A DNA stretch of 7,141 bases, taken from the NCBI GenBank assembly GCA_003511945.1, contig DOJA01000210.1:4471-11611 (forward strand), read 5' to 3'. This stretch comes from Phycisphaerales bacterium. GTDB taxonomy: Bacteria; Planctomycetota; Phycisphaerae; Phycisphaerales; UBA1924. The notes under the pieces were generated by a model. It was not told the DNA's origin. It saw only the letters and a list, made by a program, of their open reading frames with translations, and searched no databases. Of the stretch, positions 1 to 6,274 are shown piece by piece (within the stretch, counting starts at the first letter, position 1; each line of letters opens with the position of its first letter). The translations under genes were made by a program, and so were the position numbers.

Positions 1-1
1 C

Positions 2-52
2 GGGACGCCTGTCCCACCAAAGAGGGGGAGGTCATTCTGCGCGGGGTCGTCA
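2..52 (-). terminator. Conserved post-stop element with hairpin after the protease gene
   Basis: After the TGA at 52-50 comes the conserved block down to 29, then, 35 bases past the stop, a perfect inverted repeat GGGAC-AGGC-GTCCC (15-2). The window ends one base later, so any T run cannot be seen. Placement and similarity to the element at 3471-3412 support a shared 3' element, possibly a transcription terminator. Confidence 0.4.
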
Positions 53-3000
53 GGGGCAGCACGACTCCAGCCAGTTTGAGAGGATCGCGGTGATGTCGTC
101 GAAGTCGACATCGCCGTCGCGGTCGGCGTCGCCGGTGATGGGGGGCTCGGGCGTGCCGATGGCGCCCCACACCGACAGGGCGTCGGTGATGTCGTCGAAG
201 TTCACCACCAGGTCCGCGTTCGCGTCGCCAGCGCAGAGGGGGAACGCGCAGGGTTCATCGAGAATCTGCCAGTCATCGATCGCGCCCTCGACGATGTGCC
301 CTCCTCCGGCGTCGGTGGCGACGAACTTCACCCGCATCTGGTCCGTGACCGCCAGGAAGTCGATCGGGCGGAAGGAGTGGTTGAACCACCCCCCGAACGC
401 CTGCACGAAGGAGGTCCCCGCGAGGCGCTCGACCTCGGTCCAGGTGGCGCCCCCGTCGTTGGAGACGCTCACGAAGAAGGGGTCCTCGTTGAGGGCCTGC
501 GTGTTCGTCGAGTACCAGCGCCAGTACGACACCCGTGCGTTCGGCGTCGCGGTCAGGTCGAAGACCGGGGAGTTGAGGGTCGTCGCGCCGAAGTCCACAT
601 CGTTGAACCCGGCGCTCTGCCCGGGAGTGTGCTGGCCGGTGATCCAGCAGTTCGTCCCGAGCCCGGGGGTTCGGTCCTCAGCGGGCTGGGCGGAGGTGCC
701 GATCGGTGCCGCGCGCTCCCAGAGGCCGCTCGTGGCGCCGTCGGAGGGCGATCCCACGGTCCACCCGGGGTCGGGGGCCTCAAAGTCATCGTCGTCCAGC
801 GTGACGGCCCCGCCCGTGACGAGCGAGACGAGCACAGCCGATGGCGCGTCAAGGGGGTCCGCCGCGATCCCGCTGAGGGTTCCCTCGGCGGTCGCGTAGA
901 CCTCGATGGTGTCGTCGCACAGCACCGCGGGGAGCGTCGCTTCGAAGGAGAGCGCCCCGACCTGCAGCACCGCGAGTTCTGTGAAGGGGCCGGGCTCGGC
1001 GCGGTAGTAGACGCGGACGCTCGACGGCACCAGGGCCTCGTCGCCCTCGTTCACGGTGACGCTGACCGTCGGCCCGCAGCCGGGGGCGAGGGCCGGGGGC
1101 AGCGCCGAGAGCACGACCGAGAGCGGAGCGGGCGCCGACTCCAGGTCGCCCGAGACCACCAGCGCGTAGCCCTGCAGCCCGACATTCACCCCGGTGGCCC
1201 GCACGCGGACGGACCACTCCCCGGGCGTCGGCGCCGCGACGGCGGCCTGCTCGACATTGTTCAGCGCGTCGGGCGCTCCGCCGGTGATCGATGCGCCGGC
1301 GCTGAACACATTGCCCCGGTACACCTGCCCCGCGGGGTCCACGAGTTCAAGATCGAGGTTGTTCACGAGCGCCACATCGGCGCCCGCCAGCGCGGGCGGG
1401 TCGGTCCAGACGAGCGTCACCCGCAGCGGCGCGCCCCCCGACAGCACCGTCAGCCCAGCGCTGCGCGATTCCCCGGTGGTCAGCCCGTCGGCGTTGCGGA
1501 CATCCTCGATGAGCAGGTCGGAGGCGTCGCCGGTGAAGTGCAGCGTGTTGTCGGCGAGGAGGCGGCCCCAGCCCTCCTGATTGGACGGGAACCCGGCGAC
1601 GCCGATCATGTCGACCGTCGCGTTGAGCAGCGTCGCCTTGATCAGCGCGCCCGAGGGCGTGAAACCGTCGGGAGCGTTCGGCGCGCCGGAGGGGTAGAAG
1701 CCCTCGGTGTAGTACTGACGCGCCAGCGCCGCTGCGCCTGCGATCGCGGGGCAGGCCATCGAGGTGCCCGAGAGAAGCGTCGTGCCGCAGAGGGTGTTCA
1801 CGAGCGCGGCGTCGATCGAGCAGCCCGGCGCGAAGATCTCCGGCTTGCGCCGCCCGTCGGCGGTCGGGCCGGTGCCCCCGAAGCAGTGGTTCACCTGCCC
1901 GGGCGCGGGCTGGGTGGCGCCGACCGCCAGCACATTCTTGGCGTTCTCGGGCGTCCGCAGGTGCTGGAGGTTCGTCGCCGAGAAGCACACGAGCGAATCC
2001 TCGTGGTCGTACGCGAAGGAGTCGAGCCCGCGGCACATGGAGGAGTACCACCCCAGCGAGTCGTCGCCCCAGGAGTTCGAGTGGATCCTGGCCCCCTGCG
2101 AGTGGTGCAGCGAGAAGAGGTTGTAGACGCTCATCTCCGTGAACGATGGGCGGGGGGCGTACACCAGTTTCGCGTTGTAGGCGACGCCGCGGGTGTTGGC
2201 CTCGGCGCCCGCGTCCCCGGCGGCGATCGACGACACATGCGTCCCGTGCGAGAGCTTGCCGAGCGCTCCGTTGTAGGCCAGCACCTTGCGATGCCCCGGG
2301 CCGGGCGTGTTGCCCCCGGGGCCGTTGTCCTTGAAGGAGCAGTGGTCCATGTCCAGGGCGCTGGTGGCGCCGTCGATGACGCCGATGATCTGCCCTTCGC
2401 CGCGGAGCCCGGCGTCGTAGAGGGGCGTGACATTCGCGATGTTGGACTGGAGGATCCAGCGCGTCGCCAGCGTGCTGCGGTCGGTCAGCTCGGGGGCGTC
2501 CTCGATGAACTGCACCTCCGGGCGTGCGGCCAGGGCCGGGATGAGTCGCGTGTCCAGCGTCGCCACGATGACAGTGTCGCCCGCGAGAGTGTCCACCCGG
2601 TGGACGGTCTTGGCGCCCGCCATCGCCTCGATCGCGTCGAGCACGCCGTCGGCCCCGGCGCCCCTGAAGAGCGTGATGAGCACCTGCGACCGCCCGCCCC
2701 GCGCCAGTTCGCGCCGCTCCGGGGTCTGGAACCCGCGCCGATTCAAGTCGGGGGCGAGCTTCATTCGGTCGTCGAAGGGCGACTGGCCCACGACGAACTC
2801 CAGCCCGGCCGCGCTATCCTCGTTGGCGCCGGAGAGATCGGCGATCAGCGCGCCGGGGGGCACGAAGGCCTCGATCCGCACGCCCGCACGGGCGAGCCGC
2901 GCCTCGCGTTCGGGGGTCAGGGGTCCGTCGAGTTCAAGAACCGTTCGGCGGGCGCCCGGACGGCGGGCCTCGCGGACCATCTCCCGGAGGGCGCCTGCGC

Positions 3001-3205
3001 CGCGGGATTCGATCGGCAGGCCGCGCAGGGTGTGGCGGTCGGTGCGTAGCGAGAGGCGCGTGGTCCGCTCGTCGCGCTCATGCGCCCGTGGATCGCCATC
3101 GGGCCGCTGGCCGGCGCCCGGAGTGACGGCCGCCGCGACGCCCGCCAGCGCGACGACCCACGACAGGGCGCGCCGGGGGTGGGCACTCTTGGAACATCCG
3201 ATCAC
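50..3205 (-). CDS. Secreted subtilisin-like serine protease (S8, KP43 type) with MAM/jelly-roll-like and C-terminal dockerin-like domains
   Basis: This encodes a probable extracellular or surface endopeptidase. I prefer the GTG start at 3205 (1051 residues): a GGAGG lies 9 bases upstream (3219-3215), and the product begins with a signal peptide (HPRR, then a hydrophobic stretch at residues 13-28, cleavage near 26-32). An in-frame TTG at 3328 would add 41 residues with no ribosome binding site. Residues about 35-240 look like a long propeptide. The catalytic triad is visible as Asp278 (GVIDGAT), His320 (SHGTHV) and Ser482 (SGTSMACP); Asn412 (SATN) is the probable oxyanion residue, where subtilases normally have a GN pair. 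Residues about 580-690 carry NNLDLELVDP and NNVEQA, typical of the KP43 C-terminal beta-barrel. Residues about 805-985 resemble a MAM or jelly-roll domain (SYWRWYS, SNDGGATW, IDDWQI). Residues 993-1050 are two calcium-loop repeats (GDANADLVVNFDDI and GDADRDGDVDFDDI). The natural substrate is not evident. The S8 family call is certain; the domain limits are approximate. Confidence 0.95.
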   Translation of the reverse strand: MIGCSKSAHPRRALSWVVALAGVAAAVTPGAGQRPDGDPRAHERDERTTRLSLRTDRHTLRGLPIESRGAGALREMVREARRPGARRTVLELDGPLTPEREARLARAGVRIEAFVPPGALIADLSGANEDSAAGLEFVVGQSPFDDRMKLAPDLNRRGFQTPERRELARGGRSQVLITLFRGAGADGVLDAIEAMAGAKTVHRVDTLAGDTVIVATLDTRLIPALAARPEVQFIEDAPELTDRSTLATRWILQSNIANVTPLYDAGLRGEGQIIGVIDGATSALDMDHCSFKDNGPGGNTPGPGHRKVLAYNGALGKLSHGTHVSSIAAGDAGAEANTRGVAYNAKLVYAPRPSFTEMSVYNLFSLHHSQGARIHSNSWGDDSLGWYSSMCRGLDSFAYDHEDSLVCFSATNLQHLRTPENAKNVLAVGATQPAPGQVNHCFGGTGPTADGRRKPEIFAPGCSIDAALVNTLCGTTLLSGTSMACPAIAGAAALARQYYTEGFYPSGAPNAPDGFTPSGALIKATLLNATVDMIGVAGFPSNQEGWGRLLADNTLHFTGDASDLLIEDVRNADGLTTGESRSAGLTVLSGGAPLRVTLVWTDPPALAGADVALVNNLDLELVDPAGQVYRGNVFSAGASITGGAPDALNNVEQAAVAAPTPGEWSVRVRATGVNVGLQGYALVVSGDLESAPAPLSVVLSALPPALAPGCGPTVSVTVNEGDEALVPSSVRVYYRAEPGPFTELAVLQVGALSFEATLPAVLCDDTIEVYATAEGTLSGIAADPLDAPSAVLVSLVTGGAVTLDDDDFEAPDPGWTVGSPSDGATSGLWERAAPIGTSAQPAEDRTPGLGTNCWITGQHTPGQSAGFNDVDFGATTLNSPVFDLTATPNARVSYWRWYSTNTQALNEDPFFVSVSNDGGATWTEVERLAGTSFVQAFGGWFNHSFRPIDFLAVTDQMRVKFVATDAGGGHIVEGAIDDWQILDEPCAFPLCAGDANADLVVNFDDITDALSVWGAIGTPEPPITGDADRDGDVDFDDITAILSNWLESCCP

Positions 3206-3468
3206 GATGGCTCGCCTCCGGAGGCCGATGGTTGGGGGGATCCGCACGGTTGCCCCCCTCAACTGTAGGGGTCGGGGGTGCGCGGGGATCCCATCCCGGT
3301 CGATCCGCCCGGGGGGATTCATCGACAAAGATTGGGCCGGGCGTCAGCCCCGGGTTCCCGGACCGTCGCTCGAGGGCGGCTCACCGAATGACTTCAAAGA
3401 CGGCCAGCAGAGACGGGCGGGCCGTCCGTCCCATCCGGGGGGGCGCAAGGTCATTCTCCGTGGGGCCT
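3206..3468. other. Intergenic region between the small EF-hand gene and the protease gene
   Basis: This 263-base gap holds the conserved post-stop element of the upstream gene and the ribosome binding site of the protease gene. The rest is GC-rich with several short G and C runs and no gene that I can support. No convincing -35/-10 pair is visible. The gap suggests the protease gene is transcribed from its own promoter rather than only by read-through. Confidence 0.6.
3214..3225 (-). promoter_or_regulatory. Ribosome binding site of the protease gene embedded in a perfect palindrome
   Basis: GCCTCCGGAGGC is a perfect 12-base palindrome. Its right half on the coding strand is the GGAGG (3219-3215) lying 9 bases before the GTG at 3205. 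The ribosome binding site decides the start of the protease gene. Pairing of GCCU with AGGC could partly hide it in the mRNA, but the stem is only 4 bp. Confidence 0.55.
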
Positions 3469-3471
3469 TCA
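3412..3471 (-). terminator. Conserved post-stop element with hairpin after the small EF-hand gene
   Basis: The stop codon and the bases after it (3471-3448) match the corresponding position of the protease gene (52-29) at 20 of 24 bases, including an identical AGAATGACCT. About 37 bases after the stop there is TGGGACGGACGGCCCG, which matches the other gene's segment at 13 of 16. It overlaps a perfect 5-bp hairpin, GACGG-5-CCGTC, at 3426-3412. There is no strong T run, so calling it an intrinsic terminator is tentative; it may be a different kind of 3' element. Confidence 0.4.
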
Positions 3472-4099
3472 GCCGTTCTTGGCGGTCCTGGGTTCGACCG
3501 GCTTGCCCCAGTTGGCCAGGACATGGGTGATGTCGTCGAAGTCGACCACGCCGTCGCCGTTGGCGTCGCTGGCGGTGGAGAAGCGGTCGTCGCCTGCCTT
3601 GGCGCCCAGGTTCTCCTGGACCAGAGCCAGGAAGTCCTTCCCGTAGGTGGCCGGGGCCTGGGGAGTGCCGGAGGCGGGCTTGCCCCAGTTGGCCAGGACA
3701 TGGGATGTGTCGTTGAAGTCCACCACGCCGTCGCTGTTGGCGTCGGCCAGGGTTGAGTACCCGGCGCCCCCCTTGGTTGCGCCGAAGCCGTTCTGGATGG
3801 CGGCGAGATGGACCTTGCCGAAAGTCGAGAGCGCCGGGTCCGTGAGCGTGTCGGGTGTTCGAGTGGCGGAGGCGTTCAGCGCTGGGGAGGGCGGGGCCGG
3901 TGCGCCGCTGATCGTGCGCTGTGGGGCAGTTTCGGCGCGTTGAGGGCGCGATCGCTGCGCGTCCGCCGGTTGCGCGATCGTCCGCGCCTGCTCGCGCGTG
4001 AGCACGCGGTACGACGCTCCCCCCCCCCCCCCCGGACGCGCCGGGCCGGGACAGGATCTGGCGGCTGAGCGACGCAGCAGCGGAGGGATCGACACGCAT
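3469..4099 (-). CDS. Small dockerin-like EF-hand protein with two tandem units; frame interrupted by a G15 tract
   Basis: The product would be about 209 residues. The C-terminal half holds two homologous units spaced 59 residues apart (about 93-141 and 152-200). Each runs from [FY]GK..LA..Q through a calcium loop (DANSDGVVDFND, DANGDGVVDFDD) to HVLANWGKP. The best start is ATG at 4099, with AAAGGGG six bases upstream (4112-4106). It opens MRVDPSAAASLSRQILSRPG, but it is out of frame with the EF-hand part as the sequence stands: the 15-base G run at 4033-4019 would have to be 14 (or 17) long. As written, only a GTG at 4095 reads through to the stop (208 residues), with an Arg/Pro-rich N-terminus using the codons AGA, TGT and TCA that look atypical for this window. 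Residues about 28-90 are Pro/Ala/Arg/Thr-rich and look disordered. No signal peptide or membrane segment is visible in either version. It may bind calcium and act as a protein-interaction module; the function is unknown. Confidence 0.75.
3501..3745 (-). repeat. Direct repeat encoding the two EF-hand/dockerin-like units
   Basis: Positions 3501-3568 and 3678-3745 are two copies offset by 177 bases (59 codons). The first 27 bases of each are identical, and the remainder differs at only a few sites. They encode D-A-N-x-D-G-V-V-D-F-[DN]-D-x-x-H-V-L-A-N-W-G-K-P. Part of the same sequence recurs in the protease gene: the 21 bases at 3526-3546 are identical to 89-109, and a 16-base part recurs at 185-200. 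This is internal gene duplication of a domain, not a mobile repeat. Confidence 0.85.
4019..4033 (-). repeat. Homopolymer tract of 15 G (C15 on the given strand) inside the small EF-hand gene
   Basis: Fifteen consecutive C on the plus strand read as G15 in the gene, 66 bases downstream of the preferred ATG. With 15 G, the ATG at 4099 leads into a frame that lacks the EF-hand repeats; with 14 or 17 it joins the EF-hand frame. Such runs are classic sites of slipped-strand mispairing and also of sequencing error, and the sequence alone cannot tell the two apart. Confidence 0.9.
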
Positions 4100-4159
4100 G
4101 GCTGGCCCCTTTCGTTCCGCGGCCCGGCTTCGGACCGCTCCAGAATCAGAGGAATCCAG

Positions 4160-4175
4160 CACAACCCGCGTGCCA
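4160..4175 (-). promoter_or_regulatory. Possible sigma-54-type (-24/-12) promoter of the small EF-hand gene
   Basis: On the minus strand the sequence is TGGCAC-GCGGG-TTGTG, against the sigma-54 consensus TGGCAC-N5-TTGC. The -24 half is perfect and the spacing is exact. The -12 half keeps TTG but has T in place of the usual C. It lies 14 bases past the stop of the metallopeptidase gene and would start transcription near 4150, giving a leader of about 50 bases. One mismatch falls in a well-conserved position, so this is a candidate only. Confidence 0.35.
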
Positions 4176-4188
4176 AAGCGTGGGGGGT

Positions 4189-4761
4189 TCAGCGGCGGGA
4201 CCGGCGCGGGCGTCGCGGGGGCGGGGAAAGGAAGGGGACCAGCTCCGGGGGGAGTTCCCGCAGTTTGCGCCGGGCGGCCTTGGCGATCGCGTAGTGCAGC
4301 GAGGCGTGCATTCGGCGTCGGACGGCGTCGGTCACCTGCACGCCGTAGCGTTCCATGGCGTCCAGGGCCCACGCCCAGGCGTGGTACTCCTCCAGGCACC
4401 GGGGCTTGTAGCGTGTGAATCCGATGGCGTGGTGGCCGATCTCGTGCAGGAAGATCGCCGCGGACATCGGCCCCTTGGGGCGGGGGGCCTCGATGAGGCG
4501 TGACACCTCGCCCGTCTCGTAGCGGACCTCCCAGGCGACGCCCGTCATGCTGGAGCGCCAGCGCCGGACGCGCACGGCGTGGAGCGCGAGCAGTTCGCGC
4601 GTCAGCCGCTCGTAGCGCTCGGCGGCGGGCGTGGAGCGGGCGCCGCCGGGCCTCGCGGCGCGCGCGGGGCGGGCTTGGGGAGCGGGCTTCGCCTGTGCGG
4701 GCGCAGGGGCGACGGGCGCGGGCGCCTTTCGTCGGGGAAGCAAGTCCCACAGGGTCAGCAC
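4189..4761 (-). CDS. Putative HExxH zinc metallopeptidase coupled to fmt
   Basis: This 190-residue protein has an uncertain family. The GTG start at 4761 is preferred because GGAGG lies six bases upstream and the start overlaps the last codons of fmt by 7 bases; an upstream in-frame start at 4824 would lie 70 bases inside fmt. Residues 1-11 form a short hydrophobic/basic start (MLTLWDLLPRR). Residues 12-46 are an Ala/Pro-rich, probably disordered linker. The folded part runs from about 47 to 178. It contains HEIGHH, with His106 and His110 as likely zinc ligands and Glu107 as the likely catalytic residue; Glu124 or Glu125 in CLEEYHAWAWA may be the third ligand, as in gluzincins. The C-terminus is Pro/Arg-rich. 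There is no signal peptide or membrane helix, so it is probably cytoplasmic. The arrangement recalls ImmA/IrrE-like metalloproteases, but I cannot assign it to that family. Confidence 0.85.
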   Translation of the reverse strand: MLTLWDLLPRRKAPAPVAPAPAQAKPAPQARPARAARPGGARSTPAAERYERLTRELLALHAVRVRRWRSSMTGVAWEVRYETGEVSRLIEAPRPKGPMSAAIFLHEIGHHAIGFTRYKPRCLEEYHAWAWALDAMERYGVQVTDAVRRRMHASLHYAIAKAARRKLRELPPELVPFLSPPPRRPRRSRR

Positions 4762-5699
4762 GACCCACCTCCGATCAGGCGCTCGTCGGCCTCGGCCCGC
4801 TGCCCGCGGGCGAAGTCGGCCCATGCCATCGCCCTCTTCCCGGCGGGCTGGACCTCCAGCAAGCGGACGACCGAACCCCCGGCGCCGGCAACCAGGCCCG
4901 CGAACGGATCGATCAGCGCGCCCGGGGCTGCCTCTTGTTCGACTTCAGCAGGCCCGGGTTCCGCTCGGAGCAGTTTCAGGGGCTGACCCCGCCACGAGAC
5001 GGTCACTCCGGGCCACGGGCTGAGCCCGTTGATCCGGCGGCTGAGCCGGAAACCAGAGTCGTCAAAGTCCAGTCGTCCGTCCTCGCGCGAGAGCTTGGGG
5101 GCCAGTGTGACGAGGGACTCGTCCTGTGCGCAGGGCGTCAGCGTGCCGGCCGCGTGGCGGTCGAGGACCTGCAGCACGAGCGCCGGGCCGTCGGAGGCGA
5201 GCAGATCGTGCAGTTCGCCCGCGGTCTGCGCCGGCCCGATCGGGCGCGAGGACTGCGCCAGGATCAGCCCCGCGTCCATGCGGTCGGCGAGGGTGATCAC
5301 GGAGTTTCCCGTGCGTGCATCGCCGGCCAGGACGGCGTGATTGATCGGGGCCGCTCCGCGCCAACGGGGGAGCAGCGAGGCGTGCAGGTTCGCCGCGAAG
5401 ACGCCCTCAAGGAGCGCCCGCCCCAGCTTCTGTCCGAAGGCGATGACGATCCAGGCATCGGCGCCGAGCACCCGGAGGTGCGCGCACACTCCGGGCTCGT
5501 TGACGGAATCGGGTTTGAGCAGGGGCACGCCCGGGGCGTGGGCGCCTGCCCACTCGCCGATCGGGGTGGGGGTGAGGCGCAGGTTGCGTCCAGAGGGTTT
5601 GTCGGGCTGCGAGACGATCGTCAGGAGTTCGTGGCGGGCGTGGAGCGCAGCGAGCGTCGGCACGCCGAACGCTCCTGAGCCGAAGAAGACGATCCTCAC
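4755..5699 (-). CDS. fmt: Methionyl-tRNA formyltransferase
   Basis: This cytoplasmic enzyme transfers a formyl group from 10-formyltetrahydrofolate to the amino group of Met on initiator tRNA. The 314-residue length is usual for the family. The N-terminus MRIVFFGSGAFGVPTLAAL is the Rossmann start of the catalytic domain. The signature NLHASLLPRWRGAAPI lies at residues 104-119, and Asn104, His106 and Asp142 occupy the positions of the catalytic Asn-His-Asp set. Residues from about 205 onward form the C-terminal tRNA-binding domain, which contains INGLSPWPG. The start is GTG at 5699, sharing GTGA with the def stop; AGGGA lies 8 bases upstream (5712-5708). The 4-base overlap indicates translational coupling with def. 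The 3' end overlaps the start of the metallopeptidase gene by 7 bases. Confidence 0.98.
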   Translation of the reverse strand: MRIVFFGSGAFGVPTLAALHARHELLTIVSQPDKPSGRNLRLTPTPIGEWAGAHAPGVPLLKPDSVNEPGVCAHLRVLGADAWIVIAFGQKLGRALLEGVFAANLHASLLPRWRGAAPINHAVLAGDARTGNSVITLADRMDAGLILAQSSRPIGPAQTAGELHDLLASDGPALVLQVLDRHAAGTLTPCAQDESLVTLAPKLSREDGRLDFDDSGFRLSRRINGLSPWPGVTVSWRGQPLKLLRAEPGPAEVEQEAAPGALIDPFAGLVAGAGGSVVRLLEVQPAGKRAMAWADFARGQRAEADERLIGGGSC

Positions 5700-6274
5700 G
5701 AGGGGCGTCCCTGGGCGCCGTCTTCCAGGTCCCGCACGCGGGCGCGGTTGCGCAGCCGGGAGGCGGGCGTCATGCGGTCGAGGATGAGCACGCCTTCGAG
5801 GTGATCGACCTCGTGCTGCCAGCAGCGGGCCAGCAGCCCGGCGCCGCGTTGTGTGAACCGGCGCCCCTGGAGGTCGAGGGCCGTGATCGTGATCTGAGAT
5901 GGGCGCCGGACCTCGCCGTGGATTTCAGGGAGACTCAGGCACCCTTCTTCCATGGGCGTCAGGTCCCGCTCGGGGTCGGAGAGCACGGGATTGATGTAGA
6001 CCGTCGGGGCGCCGGTGGCGGTGGGGGTGTCGCTCTCGGGCGAGCGGGGGTCGTCGGGGTCGTCCGACGCCGGGACATGGGCGACGAACAGTCGCCAGGG
6101 CAGCCCGACCTGATTGGCCGCGAGGCCGATCCCGTCGGAGGCGAACATGAGTTCGATCATCCGCAGCGCGACAGCGCGGACCTCGTCGGTGATGCCCTCG
6201 ACGGGCGTGGACCGCGTGCGGAGGATGGGCGCGGGGTAGGTAACGACTGCGAGCGTGCTGGGGTCAACGGGCAT
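5696..6274 (-). CDS. def: Peptide deformylase
   Basis: This is a metal-dependent amidase that removes the formyl group from the N-terminal Met of new proteins at the ribosome. The product is 192 residues from the ATG at 6274. All three family motifs are intact: GIGLAANQ (48-55), EGCLSLP (110-116) with metal ligand Cys112, and QHEVDHLEG (153-161) with ligands His154 and His158 and catalytic Glu155. An acidic, Ser/Pro-rich insertion at about residues 70-90 lies between the strand ending FVAHVP and the strand TVYINPVL; it makes the protein slightly longer than compact deformylases. No Shine-Dalgarno sequence precedes the ATG, and no better in-frame start is seen. It is followed by fmt with a 4-base overlap, the classic def-fmt pairing. 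Confidence 0.98.
   Translation of the reverse strand: MPVDPSTLAVVTYPAPILRTRSTPVEGITDEVRAVALRMIELMFASDGIGLAANQVGLPWRLFVAHVPASDDPDDPRSPESDTPTATGAPTVYINPVLSDPERDLTPMEEGCLSLPEIHGEVRRPSQITITALDLQGRRFTQRGAGLLARCWQHEVDHLEGVLILDRMTPASRLRNRARVRDLEDGAQGRPS

Noticed and set aside
296..3049. 917-codon plus-strand open frame opposite the protease
   Set aside because: It is antisense to an unmistakable S8 protease and its translation is Arg/Gly/Val-rich with no recognisable domain. Long antisense frames are common in GC-rich genes.
3262..3267. TACAGT as a -10 box for the protease gene
   Set aside because: There is no -35-like hexamer at suitable spacing and the region is low in complexity; a single hexamer is too weak.
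3206..3328. Upstream TTG start for the protease (adds 41 residues)
   Set aside because: There is no ribosome binding site, the extra residues place the signal peptide internally, and the GTG at 3205 has GGAGG at good spacing.
4100..4176. Upstream TTG start for the small EF-hand gene
   Set aside because: There is no ribosome binding site and the TTG overlaps the candidate -24 promoter element; the ATG/GTG pair at 4099/4095 is better placed.
3344..4768. 474-codon minus-strand frame spanning the small EF-hand gene and the metallopeptidase gene
   Set aside because: It is mostly a shifted reading of two better genes. Only its short stretch from the ATG at 4099 to the G15 run looks real, as the probable N-terminus of the EF-hand protein.
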